Positions 47,236 to 57,599 of a DNA stretch of 64,000 nt are shown here, one piece after another. Origin of the DNA: Cognaticolwellia beringensis. GTDB lineage: Bacteria; Pseudomonadota; Gammaproteobacteria; Enterobacterales; Alteromonadaceae. The notes beneath the pieces were generated by a model, which worked only from the letters and a program-made list of their open reading frames with translations, was not told the DNA's origin and searched no databases. The stretch covers positions 3,968,001 through 4,032,000 of the forward strand of contig NZ_CP020465.1 in assembly GCF_002076895.1 (NCBI RefSeq), given 5' to 3'. Both the position numbers and the translations under genes were made by a program. Within the stretch, counting starts at the first letter, position 1. Every line of letters begins with the position of its first letter.

Positions 47236-47940
47236 CTATAATAAGCTATCGAGGGTTAATTCCATCATACCTTTAAAGGTTGTTTCGCGTTCATCAGCCG
47301 TGGTTTGTTCACCGGTTTTAATATGATCGCTGACGGTTAATACCGTTAAAGCTTTTTTACCGTACTCAGCAGCGACACCATATAAACCTGCAGCTTCCAT
47401 TTCAACGGCTAAAATACCGTATTTTTCCATTAGGGCGAACATTTCAGGTTGTGGAGTGTAAAATAAGTCAGAAGTGAAAATATTACCAACACGAATTTTC
47501 TTGCCGGTTTTTTCTGCAGTTTTTACTACACTACTCAGTAAATCAAAATCAGCAGTTACGGCGAAATCACAGCCATTTAAACGTGAGCGATTTACATTGG
47601 AGTCGGTACTTGCGGACATGCCTACAATGATGTCGAGTAGTTTTATATCATCGCGTACAGCCCCACAAGAGCCAATACGAATAATGTTTTCAACGCCATA
47701 GTCTCTATATAATTCTGTTGCGTAGATTGAAATTGATGGAATACCCATACCTGAGCCCATTACGGAAACGGGTTTACCTTTATAAGTTCCCGTGTAGCCA
47801 AACATGTTTCGTACGCGAGTGACACATTTTGCGTCATCAAGAAAATTTTCTGCGATATATTTTGCGCGAAGTGGGTCGCCCGGCATAAGAACCGTTTTTG
47901 CGAAGTCGCCGTTTTTTGCTTCTATATGTGCTGTTGCCAT
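47236..47940 (-). CDS. deoD: purine nucleoside phosphorylase, DeoD type
   Basis: A 234-residue hexameric enzyme that splits purine nucleosides with phosphate. [11 protein letters not shown] (18-28) is the phosphate loop, GSGMGIPS the next, VEMEAAGLY (about 178-186) binds ribose and TVSDH contains the catalytic Asp (about 204). It follows add on the minus strand by 166 nt; together they salvage adenosine. Confidence 0.96.
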   Translation of the reverse strand: MATAHIEAKNGDFAKTVLMPGDPLRAKYIAENFLDDAKCVTRVRNMFGYTGTYKGKPVSVMGSGMGIPSISIYATELYRDYGVENIIRIGSCGAVRDDIKLLDIIVGMSASTDSNVNRSRLNGCDFAVTADFDLLSSVVKTAEKTGKKIRVGNIFTSDLFYTPQPEMFALMEKYGILAVEMEAAGLYGVAAEYGKKALTVLTVSDHIKTGEQTTADERETTFKGMMELTLDSLL

Positions 47941-48106
47941 GAGTGTTAACCTTTTTTAGTGGTGTTCAATCACAGTAAGTTTCTAGCCTTTGCTGATATT
48001 ATATCTATTCAGCCGCTATCAAGGGTGTTTTACTGATATGTCTGTAATTTAAAATGAGATTCTAACTGAAAAAGTATGCAATGATCCAGTCAATACTTTT
48101 CTTCGC

Positions 48107-49111
48107 CTAGTTGTTAACTAACACTTTTTGCTTTAATGCTGCCTTTTCGCTGTCTGATAAAAAGCTCGCTTTAAGAGAGTTCTCTTGTAGTTGCTTTATA
48201 TCTTTATCATTAAAACCTAATGTATTACGTGCAATATTATATTCATTTTTTAGCTCAATACCTTGTACACCCGGGTCATCAGTATTTAAACAAACCAATA
48301 ATCCACGCGCTAGAAAGCCTTTGATAGGATGTTGGCTTAAATCTTTGATTGTACCTGTTTGAAAGTTAGAGGTAAGGCAAGATTCTATAGCGATATTATG
48401 TTCGAGCATATAATCCATAATCTTTTCATCGCGATGACATGCAACACCATGACCAATTCGTTTAGCGTGTAATTGGTTTATTGCTTGCCATATACTTTCT
48501 GGCCCAGCAGCTTCACCTGCATGAATAGTGGCGTTCAGTTGTGCTTTTTGTACTTGCTTGAAGTGCTCAACAAACAATTCACCTGGGTAATTGTATTCGT
48601 CACCGGCTAAATCAACTGCAACTAAATGTTGTTTATGTGCCAACAGGGCGTCTAATTCAGCTTGGCATTTTTCTACACCAAAGGTACGACTTAAAATACC
48701 AATAAGGTTAATTTTTACGTCGTATACTTTACAGGCGGCATTAACACCATCTATAACGGCAGCAACCACATCCGCAATGACTAGGTTGTTGTTCATTGCC
48801 ATATAGTAGGGTGAAAAACGTAATTCAGCGTAATGGATACCCGCGTTAAAAGCATCTTCAACGTTTTCATAGGCTATGCGTTTACAATCATCTAACGTTT
48901 TAAGCACAGCAACGCCCCAGTCAAGTTTACTGAGGAAAGCTAATAAATCACTTTCACTCCCTTGTACTTGTACATGAGGTATAAAAGCTTCGAAGTTAGT
49001 TTCAGGCAGAACAATGTTATGTTGTTGTGCTAATGCCCAGATAGTTTTAGGGCGAATATTACCGTCTAAATGTCGGTGTAAATCAATGAGTGGAAGTTGA
49101 GAGTTATTCAT
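48107..49111 (-). CDS. add: adenosine deaminase
   Basis: A 334-residue zinc TIM-barrel hydrolase that converts adenosine to inosine. Zinc and catalytic residues lie in LIDLHRHLDG (two His, near residues 12-14), IHAGEA (His and Glu near 197-200), HGVACH (His near 220) and NTDDPG (Asp pair near 279). It may be cotranscribed with deoD. Some Add-family proteins deaminate adenine instead; the HRHLDGN start fits adenosine. Confidence 0.93.
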   Translation of the reverse strand: MNNSQLPLIDLHRHLDGNIRPKTIWALAQQHNIVLPETNFEAFIPHVQVQGSESDLLAFLSKLDWGVAVLKTLDDCKRIAYENVEDAFNAGIHYAELRFSPYYMAMNNNLVIADVVAAVIDGVNAACKVYDVKINLIGILSRTFGVEKCQAELDALLAHKQHLVAVDLAGDEYNYPGELFVEHFKQVQKAQLNATIHAGEAAGPESIWQAINQLHAKRIGHGVACHRDEKIMDYMLEHNIAIESCLTSNFQTGTIKDLSQHPIKGFLARGLLVCLNTDDPGVQGIELKNEYNIARNTLGFNDKDIKQLQENSLKASFLSDSEKAALKQKVLVNN

Positions 49112-49333
49112 AGTTATTGGGAACCTATTTATATTTGTTAGATAAAAGTCGACTAGAGTTTTCTAAAATAAGCGTATTTTTAATGCTCTTAAGCCGAATT
49201 TTTTTATTATAGCGTTTTTTTCGTATTTTATGTTGCTATTAGTGTCGTAACACTGATAAGTTAATTTTGAGACCAATCATCTAGGTGTCTAGACGTAAAC
49301 ATTCAATAGATTCATAGTATAAAGAGAAACAAT

Positions 49334-50386
49334 ATGTTTGAGCAAACCGACGACGTTCGTATTAATAACATTAAAGAACTTTTACCTCCTATCGCCTTAC
49401 TTGAGCGATATCCATCATCTGAGCAAGCAACAAAGTCGGTTTTTTCTGGCAGACAAGCCATTAGCAACATTTTTAATAACCAAGATGATCGTTTACTGGT
49501 GGTTATTGGTCCTTGTTCTATCCATGATCCTAAAGCGGCATTAGAATATGGTGAGCGACTTGTTAAATTACGTGAAAAATATCAAGACACACTAGAAATT
49601 GTTATGCGAGTTTACTTCGAAAAGCCAAGAACAACGGTCGGCTGGAAAGGGCTTATCAATGACCCTTATATGGATAATAGTTTCCAACTTAACGACGGTT
49701 TACGCATTGGCCGTAAGTTATTGCTCGATTTAAATAACTTAGGCTTACCTACAGCAGGTGAGTTTTTAGATATGATCACCCCACAATATATGGCTGATTT
49801 TATGTGTTGGGGCGCCATTGGTGCAAGAACGACAGAAAGCCAAGTGCATCGTGAACTAGCATCAGGGTTATCCTGTCCAGTAGGCTTTAAAAATGGCACA
49901 GATGGCACGATTAAAGTCGCTATTGATGCAATTGGTGCTGCTAGTGCCTCACATCATTTCCTTTCGGTTACTAAATATGGCCATTCAGCGATAGTTGAAA
50001 CTACAGGTAATGAAGATTGCCATATTATTTTACGTGGTGGTAGAAAAACAAACTTTGATGCTGAAAGTGTTAAAACAGTGACAGAACAGCTAGATAAATC
50101 AGGTTTAAATACCAATATCATGATCGATTTTAGTCATGCTAACAGTAGTAAAAAGTTTGAAAATCAAATGTTAGTGTGTCGTGATGTTTGTGAACAAATG
50201 AGTAGCGGTAATAAAAATATTTTTGGTGTTATGGTAGAAAGTCACTTAGTTGAAGGCCGTCAAGACCTAGCTATAGGTGAGAAAGGCACTTACGGACAAA
50301 GCATTACTGATGCTTGTATCGGTTGGCAAGATACTGAAACGCTACTGGCTGAATTAGACCAAGCCGTAACCAATCGTAGGGCTTAA
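49334..50386 (+). CDS. aroG: 3-deoxy-7-phosphoheptulonate synthase, AroG type
   Basis: A 350-residue class I DAHP synthase, the first step of the shikimate pathway (phosphoenolpyruvate plus erythrose 4-phosphate). It follows E. coli AroG nearly throughout: RINNIKELLPP at the N terminus, IGPCSIHD, the metal and substrate motifs MRVYFEKPRTTVGWKG, GARTTESQVHRE, IDFSHANS and the C-terminal DACIGW. Phe feedback, as in AroG, is likely but not proven. No TyrR box was recognised upstream. Confidence 0.94.
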   Translation: MFEQTDDVRINNIKELLPPIALLERYPSSEQATKSVFSGRQAISNIFNNQDDRLLVVIGPCSIHDPKAALEYGERLVKLREKYQDTLEIVMRVYFEKPRTTVGWKGLINDPYMDNSFQLNDGLRIGRKLLLDLNNLGLPTAGEFLDMITPQYMADFMCWGAIGARTTESQVHRELASGLSCPVGFKNGTDGTIKVAIDAIGAASASHHFLSVTKYGHSAIVETTGNEDCHIILRGGRKTNFDAESVKTVTEQLDKSGLNTNIMIDFSHANSSKKFENQMLVCRDVCEQMSSGNKNIFGVMVESHLVEGRQDLAIGEKGTYGQSITDACIGWQDTETLLAELDQAVTNRRA

Positions 50387-50427
50387 ACACAGCTTTACAA
50401 TAGAGTTTCAAAACTAGGTAATACATA

Positions 50428-50459
50428 CGCCAAGCAATTAATCATTGCTTGGCGTTTTT
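50428..50459 (+). terminator. rho-independent terminator after aroG
   Basis: CGCCAAGCAAT pairs with ATTGCTTGGCG around TAATC, followed by five T. Confidence 0.92.
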
Positions 50460-50733
50460 CGTTAGGCCAAGTCAATGTTTATTGTCCTGTTATTAACGTT
50501 CTATAAAGTCGGTAAATTCCAATAATGATAAGGCTGTGAATTGACCCTTGTTGCGTTGTCTAGGTTTTGGTTGTGTTATACAGCGCAATTTAACCGAATA
50601 AATATACCATTCACCGTACTTAACAAAAACTTATGTAAAGCAGTGTAAAGAACGTTGTTTGTCACATTTTGCAGTCATACTATACTTGTTAATTAATATA
50701 ACAAAATTGAAATTGTTACTATGGGGAAGGGTT

Positions 50734-52308
50734 TTGAAAGTTCGTTTTAACAAAGTTTTCAAGATAAGTGAGCTAGATAATAAGCGTAAATCTAGTTTGT
50801 TTTTTTGGAAGTTACCTAAGTTAACTACAAGGTTAAAGACACGTAATATACTGGTAGTGAGTATAGCTTTGCTTGTGGGTGCTTGTAGTACTCCCACAGG
50901 ATTAACTTATCAAAAAGCTAGTCGTTTAACAGCGCATAATGTCCCAAATAAATGGCAAGAAAATATCGCAGCAACTGAAAATAACACAATAGCAACTGAT
51001 TGGGTTAAAAGCTTTAAAGACAATGGTTTAGCTGAGTTGATTGGTTACGCGTTACAAAGTAGTTATGCACTTGATGCCGATAGAATCGGTGTTTCGCTTG
51101 CTAAAGAACGTTTAAATATAAGTGCAGCTACTGACTTTCCAGAGCTATCTTTATCTCTAGCTAATTCAAGAAATAAACAAGTTTCAAACAGTGTCACAAC
51201 GTATCAAAATAGCGCCGACCTTAGTCTCGATTTAAGTTATGAAATTGATCTGTGGGGAAAACTGTCAGACCAACAAAATCAAGACAGATTAAATTATGCA
51301 GCAGCCCAAGCAAGTTATCAGCATAGTAAACTGACGTTAGTCGCTGATATCAGTAAAGCGTGGTTTAATCTAACTCAAGCACAACAGTTGCTAAATTTAT
51401 ATCAAGAACGTGCTGAAAACCTTCAACGTAATTTATTAATGATTCAATCTTCATATCAACTGGGTTTGAATGATGCATTAGATGTTTATCTCACCAAAAA
51501 TACCGTTAACCAAGAATTGGCTCGTGTAGCTCAACAGCAGCAAGCATTAAAGGTTAGCAGTAGAGCACTTGAGCTGCTGGTAGGAGATTATCCGTTAGCT
51601 AAAAAAGTAAGTGAACAGAACTTACCGTTTATTGCTGATGAAATTAAGCTAGGTTTACCTGCACAATTACTCACCCGAAGAGCCGATATTCAAGCAAGTT
51701 GGTTATCGCTATTAGCGTTAGATGCTGGCTTAGCGATAGCACATAAGCAACGTTTCCCAAGTTTTAATTTAAATGCCAGTGTAGGAGATAATGCCAGTGA
51801 ATTGACTAATTTGCTCAATGGTGGAGCATTAGCTTGGTCTTTAATGGGCAATATAACCAGCCCGTTATTTAATGCTGGCCGACTTGAGTCACTGGAAACC
51901 CAAGCAAAATTAACCGTAGTTCAAAACGAAAAGCTATATTTACAACAAGTTTATCAAGCCTTTGCTGACGTGGAAAATAGCGTAAGCGAGCGAGAGTCGC
52001 TTAATCAGCAATATAATTTTTATCTTAAAGCACAAGAGAACGCTTTAGCCGCTGAAAAACTTTCATTTGATCAATACTTACGTGGCTTAGTCACCTATAC
52101 CACGGTATTAGAATCTCAAAGACGTTCATTTGATGCTCAAACTACCGTTATTCAACTAACCAATGAATTATTACAAAATAGAATCGAAATTTACCTTGCT
52201 TTAGGTGGTGACTATCTTGATGGCACAACCCAAACGCAGCAAACAAACAGTACTAAAGGTAACTCATTACCAGCATCGTTAACTCACCGTATAAGCATGG
52301 AAAAGTAA
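50734..52308 (+). CDS. outer membrane efflux lipoprotein, NodT/OprM type
   Basis: An outer membrane channel of about 524 residues. A lipoprotein signal ends in the lipobox LVGAC at about residue 51, followed by TolC-type helical repeats (AELIGYALQSS, DLSYEIDLWGKL, TRRADIQASWL) typical of NodT/OprM proteins. The start is uncertain: no ATG is in frame. TTG at 50734 after GGGGAAGGG is used; a TTG at 50659 would add 25 residues with no ribosome binding site. The stop overlaps the next start (TAATG). Confidence 0.85.
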   Translation: MKVRFNKVFKISELDNKRKSSLFFWKLPKLTTRLKTRNILVVSIALLVGACSTPTGLTYQKASRLTAHNVPNKWQENIAATENNTIATDWVKSFKDNGLAELIGYALQSSYALDADRIGVSLAKERLNISAATDFPELSLSLANSRNKQVSNSVTTYQNSADLSLDLSYEIDLWGKLSDQQNQDRLNYAAAQASYQHSKLTLVADISKAWFNLTQAQQLLNLYQERAENLQRNLLMIQSSYQLGLNDALDVYLTKNTVNQELARVAQQQQALKVSSRALELLVGDYPLAKKVSEQNLPFIADEIKLGLPAQLLTRRADIQASWLSLLALDAGLAIAHKQRFPSFNLNASVGDNASELTNLLNGGALAWSLMGNITSPLFNAGRLESLETQAKLTVVQNEKLYLQQVYQAFADVENSVSERESLNQQYNFYLKAQENALAAEKLSFDQYLRGLVTYTTVLESQRRSFDAQTTVIQLTNELLQNRIEIYLALGGDYLDGTTQTQQTNSTKGNSLPASLTHRISMEK

Positions 52309-53597
52309 TGTCGTTAAAATTAAAAAAACTCCTACCGATCATCGTATTATTGTCGCTCTTATTTGCAGCCTATATTGTCACTAGTAATCCTCCTTCAGCA
52401 AAGCGGGGTCGCCCAAGTGCATTGCCGCAAATTAGTGTTGAGGTAAAGAAATTAGTGCGTAATGATCTTGCTATTACAATTGATAGCTATGGCACCATAA
52501 AGCCTCGTACACAGAGTGTGTTATTGCCACAAGTATCAGGCCAAATTATCCGTATTAACCCAAAATTTAGAGCCGGTGGATTTTTTGAACAAGGCGACGT
52601 ATTGCTTGAATTAGATCAAAGAGACTTACTTGCCGAAGTTAAAATTGCACAAGCGAGTCTGTTTAGCGCAGAACAAAGCTTTAGTGAAGAACAAGCGCGT
52701 GTAGAACAAGCAGAGCAAGACTGGCAACGTTTAGGTAATGACAAAAAAGCACCTGATTTAGTACTGCGTAAACCACAATTAATGGCGGCACAGGCTTCAG
52801 TTTATTCAGCCCAAGCCAGTTTATCTAAAGCTGAATTAGCCGTAGAGCGAAGTCACATTGTTGCGCCATATACTGGACGTATATTAAGTAAATCAGTTGA
52901 TGTTGGACAAGTCGTCAGTATTGGGACCGAACTTGCAGAAATTTATGCCGTAGATTATGTCGAAATTCGTTTGCCACTTAAAAATAAAGACCTGCCTTAC
53001 ATGATGTTGCCAGAGATCAATCGCTTTGAAAATGCTACCGCTCAAGAACAGCCTGTTGTTACTATCTATTCAGATTTAGCCACTCGTCAAAGCTGGCAAG
53101 GTAAAGTAGTGCGCACCGAGGGAGCATTTGATGAAGAGTCACAGCAATTATTTGTAGTAGCACAAATTGACGATCCTTATGGCGAGAATGAAGGTAATGG
53201 CTTACCTTTAAAAATTGGACAATATGTTAGTGCAAAAATTAAAGGTAAAACGATTGAAAAGGCCTTAACTATTCCAAATAAAGCGATTTATCAAGGCAGC
53301 TATGTGTATATTGTTGATGATAATATTCTTAAGCGTAAAAATATTACTATTGCTTGGCAAAGTGATGATGTAGCGGTAATTAAAGCCGGTCTAGAAGCTA
53401 ACGAATTATTGGTATTAACACCTTTAGGTCAAGTAACCTCTGGCACCATAGTTAGCATAAATAGTATTGACGGTAAGCCTGTTAAAGCATCAAAACAAAC
53501 TAGAGTAAAACCTAGCGCTGATAATAAGCCTGACAAAAGCTCAAAATCTAGACCAAATGCAAAGCAATCGCGTGAAGATAAAGGGGCTAAGTCATGA
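52308..53597 (+). CDS. RND efflux periplasmic adaptor (AcrA/MexA family)
   Basis: A 429-residue membrane fusion protein. A membrane anchor (about 7-26) is followed by the barrel-sandwich (VLLPQVSGQIIRI near residue 67, HIVAPYTGRIL near 183), a helical hairpin between them rich in Gln, Ala and Glu, and beta-barrel domains. The C-terminal about 40 residues are Lys/Ser-rich and disordered. It joins the RND pump to the outer membrane lipoprotein. It overlaps both neighbours, by one base upstream and ATGA downstream. Confidence 0.9.
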   Translation: MSLKLKKLLPIIVLLSLLFAAYIVTSNPPSAKRGRPSALPQISVEVKKLVRNDLAITIDSYGTIKPRTQSVLLPQVSGQIIRINPKFRAGGFFEQGDVLLELDQRDLLAEVKIAQASLFSAEQSFSEEQARVEQAEQDWQRLGNDKKAPDLVLRKPQLMAAQASVYSAQASLSKAELAVERSHIVAPYTGRILSKSVDVGQVVSIGTELAEIYAVDYVEIRLPLKNKDLPYMMLPEINRFENATAQEQPVVTIYSDLATRQSWQGKVVRTEGAFDEESQQLFVVAQIDDPYGENEGNGLPLKIGQYVSAKIKGKTIEKALTIPNKAIYQGSYVYIVDDNILKRKNITIAWQSDDVAVIKAGLEANELLVLTPLGQVTSGTIVSINSIDGKPVKASKQTRVKPSADNKPDKSSKSRPNAKQSREDKGAKS

Positions 53598-56500
53598 TTG
53601 CTTGGTTTGCAAAAAATCATGTTGCTGCTAATTTATTGATGATCACCATTTTATTGACCGGTATTTTCTCAATAAAAAGTAGTATTCCATTAGAGGTATT
53701 TCCATCTTTTGAATCTGAGATTGTTAATGTTTCTGTGTCCTTACGGGGTTCAACACCTGAAGATGCAGAACAAGGTGTCGCAATTCGAATAGAAGAAGCT
53801 GTTCAAGATCTTGAAGGCATAGAAAAAATCACCAGTACGTCTGTTGAAGGCGGGGCATCGGTGCGAATTGAAGCTGACTCCAATACAGATGTACGAGATT
53901 TACTCGCTGATATTAAAAGCCGTGTCGATGCAATTAATACCTTTCCTGCTGATGCAGAAAAGCCAGTTACCGCAATCGCACAGCGTATACGTAATGTTAT
54001 TTCAGTTACTATTGCTTCTGATTACGGTGAAAAAGAAATACGTGAGTTTGCTGAACAAGTACGTGACGATTTGCTGCGACTACCTCAAGTAACCCAAGTA
54101 GCGTTAGATGCAGTTCGCGACTATGAAATTAGTATTGATATTAACCAAAGTAAATTGGAGCAATATCAATTAACCCTATCTGAAATTTCTACAGCAATCA
54201 GTAGTAGCTCTGTCGATATTTCTGCAGGTAATGTTCGCACTGATGGCGGTGATGTTCTTATACGTAATAAGGGACAAGCCTATCGTCGAGACGAGTTTGA
54301 AAAAATTGTTATAAAAACCAATACTGATGGCACGTTTTTATATTTGGAAGATATTGCACAAGTTAATGATGGTTTTGAAGAGACGCCCTTACGTGCTCGT
54401 TTTAATGGCCAGCAAGGTGCGTTAATTGATGTGTATAGAATTGGCAATCAAAGCGCAATTGACGTTGCTGATGCCGTAAAGAACTATATTGATGAACGAC
54501 AAGATAGCCTGCCACAAGGTTTTGTATTAAGTTACTGGGATGATGATTCTGAAATTGTAAAAAGTCGCTTAAACACCCTGATCACTAATGCTTTACAAGG
54601 TGGCTTTCTCGTACTGATCTTGTTGACTTTATTTTTACGTCCCTCGATAGCATTTTGGGTGTCTATAGGTATTCCCATCAGTTTTATGGGAGCGTTTATT
54701 GTGATGCCGTTTTTCGACATTTCAATTAATATTATGAGCTTATTTGGTTTTATTCTAGTGCTGGGGATTGTCGTTGATGATGCCATAGTGACCGGAGAAA
54801 ATATTTATCGTCATACGCAAACAGCATCTAGTGGTTTAGAAGCGGCGATAAAGGGCACTCAAGAAGTGGCAACACCGGTGACCTTTGGTATTTTAACTAC
54901 CGTGGCAGCATTTTTACCCTTAGCGTTTATTGAAGGACAACGAGGTGCTTTATTTGCGCAAATTCCTATTATTGTTATTCCGGTACTGCTATTTAGTTTA
55001 ATAGAGTCTAAATTTGTTCTGCCTTCGCATTTAAAGTCACTACGATTGCGTAGTGAAAGTACAAAACAATCAAAATTCAGTGTGTGGCAACAAGGCTTTG
55101 CTGATGGCTTTGAAAACGCAATTCTCAAGTATTACAAGCCATTATTGTCAATAGCAATTCGTAACCGTTTAACTACCGTGGCTTTGTTTTTTGGCGTGTT
55201 TATTTTGATTCTAGCATTTATTACTAGTGGCTGGACTCGCTTCGTATTTTTCCCACGTATTGCGAGTGAAACTGCTCGTGGTAGCGTTACTATGCCAGTA
55301 GGTACTAGCTTTGATGTCGTTGACTCTTATGTAGAGAAAATGTCGAATGCAGCCAAAATATTACAAGATAAATACCGTGATGACGACGGTAATAGCTTGA
55401 TTTTAAATACCTTGGCTATCACCAAAGACGCCAGCGGTCGAGTACGCTTTGAAATTCAGCCGGCAGATAAAAATGACAGCGGTATAGGTACAGCACAATT
55501 AGTCAATGAGTGGCGGGAATTAATTGGTCCATTACCGGGGGCAGAAAGTGTTACCTTTAGGGCCGAAATAGGCAGGGGCAGCGATCCTATTGATGTACAA
55601 CTTTCAGCAACTGACTTAAAAACCTTAAATCAAGTCGCAGATGAAGTTAAAACCCGCATTCGAACGTATCCTAGCGCTTTTGAAATAGCTGACAGTTTAT
55701 CTAACGGTAAAGAAGAACTGCAAATAGAATTAACGGCGCAAGGATACGCCATGGGTATGAGTAACGCTTGGGTCACCAGACAAGTTAGAGATGCTTACTT
55801 TGGTTCAGAAATCCAGCGTATTCAGCGAGGGCGTGATGATGTTCGTGTTATGTTACGCTTTCCATTATCAGAGCGGCAATCTATATCAAGCCTGAACGAT
55901 ATGCTGATAAATACCCCTACGGGTGGCAAAGTACCGTTATCGCATGTAGCGTTATTACAACCTGGGAAAAGTGCGTCGGCGATTAAACGTATTGACCGAT
56001 ATCGTACGGTGAATGTTACTGCGGATATTGATAAAAACACCACTAACATGACCACGCTAAATGCCGACCTTAATCAGTTTTTAACCGAGCTAATGGGCAA
56101 GTATCCTGGTGTATCTTACAGCTTGGAAGGGGAGGCTCGCGAGCAAGCAGACTCGTTTAGTAGCCTTGCTTGGGGCTTAGTCTTTGTATTTTTTATTATT
56201 TATTGTTTATTAGCGATACCGTTTAAATCATATGTGCAACCCATCATTGTAATGTCGGTGATCCCGTTTGGCGCCATAGGTGCCATTATAGGCCATTGGA
56301 TCATGGGGATGGATCTAACCATCATGAGTTTATTAGGCTTAATGGCGCTGATCGGCGTTGTGGTGAATGACAGTTTAGTGCTAGTTGATTTTATTAACAC
56401 TAAAGTACGCGCTGGGGAGAAGGCTTACAATGCAGTATTAATCGCGGCACAATCGCGATTTAGGCCGGTCATGCTAACGTCTTTAACCACCTTCATTGGC

Positions 56501-56692
56501 TTAATGCCATTACTGTTTGAGAAGGCAACACAAGCGCAGTTTTTGATCCCGATGGCTGTGTCTCTTGGTTTTGGTATTATATTTGCGACTTTTATAACGC
56601 TAATTTTAGTTCCGGTAAATTACTTACTTGTAGAGGATATGAAAAAATTGACTTCACATAGTAAGAAAAAGCTGATTACCCAGTTAAATTAA
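53594..56692 (+). CDS. RND multidrug efflux pump, inner membrane permease
   Basis: A 1032-residue RND transporter of the hydrophobe/amphiphile (AcrB-like) class, with twelve helices and two periplasmic porter loops. The proton relay is GIVVDDAIVTGENI (about 395-408), where the Asp pair is expected. IPLEVFPSFESEIV near the N terminus and LLGLMALIGVVVNDSLV near the end are family patterns. It differs from cusA at 14716 (no Met relay), so this is a drug rather than metal pump. Substrate unknown. Confidence 0.92.
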   Translation: MIAWFAKNHVAANLLMITILLTGIFSIKSSIPLEVFPSFESEIVNVSVSLRGSTPEDAEQGVAIRIEEAVQDLEGIEKITSTSVEGGASVRIEADSNTDVRDLLADIKSRVDAINTFPADAEKPVTAIAQRIRNVISVTIASDYGEKEIREFAEQVRDDLLRLPQVTQVALDAVRDYEISIDINQSKLEQYQLTLSEISTAISSSSVDISAGNVRTDGGDVLIRNKGQAYRRDEFEKIVIKTNTDGTFLYLEDIAQVNDGFEETPLRARFNGQQGALIDVYRIGNQSAIDVADAVKNYIDERQDSLPQGFVLSYWDDDSEIVKSRLNTLITNALQGGFLVLILLTLFLRPSIAFWVSIGIPISFMGAFIVMPFFDISINIMSLFGFILVLGIVVDDAIVTGENIYRHTQTASSGLEAAIKGTQEVATPVTFGILTTVAAFLPLAFIEGQRGALFAQIPIIVIPVLLFSLIESKFVLPSHLKSLRLRSESTKQSKFSVWQQGFADGFENAILKYYKPLLSIAIRNRLTTVALFFGVFILILAFITSGWTRFVFFPRIASETARGSVTMPVGTSFDVVDSYVEKMSNAAKILQDKYRDDDGNSLILNTLAITKDASGRVRFEIQPADKNDSGIGTAQLVNEWRELIGPLPGAESVTFRAEIGRGSDPIDVQLSATDLKTLNQVADEVKTRIRTYPSAFEIADSLSNGKEELQIELTAQGYAMGMSNAWVTRQVRDAYFGSEIQRIQRGRDDVRVMLRFPLSERQSISSLNDMLINTPTGGKVPLSHVALLQPGKSASAIKRIDRYRTVNVTADIDKNTTNMTTLNADLNQFLTELMGKYPGVSYSLEGEAREQADSFSSLAWGLVFVFFIIYCLLAIPFKSYVQPIIVMSVIPFGAIGAIIGHWIMGMDLTIMSLLGLMALIGVVVNDSLVLVDFINTKVRAGEKAYNAVLIAAQSRFRPVMLTSLTTFIGLMPLLFEKATQAQFLIPMAVSLGFGIIFATFITLILVPVNYLLVEDMKKLTSHSKKKLITQLN

Positions 56693-56816
56693 TTTAACGG
56701 AGTAATCTGAGCTATCAAAAAAATATCGAGCGTTAAGTGAATGATAATTCTTTGTTATTCGCTTAACTTATCGTTAAACTGAGCGACATATATTTTAATT
56801 TTATAAAGGCTAAATT

Positions 56817-57185
56817 ATGGCTGATAAACACGCTGCTGAAGAAACCATATTTTCTAAAATTATTCGTCAAGAAATTCCAACACCTTTACTTTTTCAAGAC
56901 GAATTAGTGACGGCTTTTCGTGATATTTCACCACAAGCGAACAGTCATATTTTAATTATACCTAATAAGTTGATCCCAACGGCCAATGATATTGAACAGG
57001 ACGATGAACTGACTATTGGTCGCATGTTTACCGTGGCGAAAAAACTCGCGAAAGCCGAAGGTATAGCCGAAAATGGATACCGCTTGATCATGAATTGTAA
57101 TCAACACGGCGGCCAAGAGGTTTACCATATACATCTACACTTAGTCGGTGGTGAACCGTTAGGTAGAATGCTAGACCTTAAATAA
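56817..57185 (+). CDS. hinT: HIT-family purine nucleoside phosphoramidase
   Basis: A 122-residue HinT protein with the histidine triad [10 protein letters not shown] at about 102-111 and the start motif [12 protein letters not shown]. It hydrolyses AMP-linked phosphoramidates. TAAAGG precedes the ATG. The short length and C-terminal PLGRMLDLK fit bacterial HinT. Confidence 0.95.
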   Translation: MADKHAAEETIFSKIIRQEIPTPLLFQDELVTAFRDISPQANSHILIIPNKLIPTANDIEQDDELTIGRMFTVAKKLAKAEGIAENGYRLIMNCNQHGGQEVYHIHLHLVGGEPLGRMLDLK

Positions 57186-57355
57186 TGAGCGATACGATTG
57201 ACGATAACTAAATATAATAGTGATCGAGTTTGGAAAATAGATAATTTGGTAAATACCGTTATCTTTAGCTTAAGTGATAGTAATAACAGCATAATTTTTA
57301 GTGCATGAAGGTTTTTCCCCTGTACTTTTAAAAAAATATTGTTAGTATGCATAAC

Positions 57356-57457
57356 GAGCCAAGGGGTGCCTGAAAATCGTATACGATTTTAAAGGCTGAG
57401 ATGCGAAGCGAACCCTTAGAACCTGAACCGGATAGTACCGGCGTAGGAATGGTTAAG
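57356..57457 (+). promoter_or_regulatory. TPP riboswitch (THI element)
   Basis: The conserved thi-box elements appear in order: GGGGTGCC (57363-57370), GGCTGAGATG (57394-57403), ACCCTT then GAACCTGAACCGG (57411-57431), and ACCGGCGTAGGAA (57437-57449). AGCCA and TGGTT at the ends can close stem P1. It binds thiamine pyrophosphate and should turn off the downstream thiamine genes. No clear terminator follows, so translational control by hiding the ribosome binding site at about 57586 is possible. Confidence 0.95.
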
Positions 57458-57599
57458 CTAATCGCATTACCGCTCTGTAGCATTATATTTTCAGTATTTT
57501 TACTTGTGCTTTAATGCTATAGATTGTTACCGAACAGCTATCTAACTTCCCCCATGCCGGATCCCATAACATATTCTTAATCGAATTTATGAGATCATA

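Noticed and set aside
49140..49333. TyrR operator before aroG
   Set aside because: No TGTAAA-N6-TTTACA-like palindrome was found; only an unrelated short TCTAG repeat.
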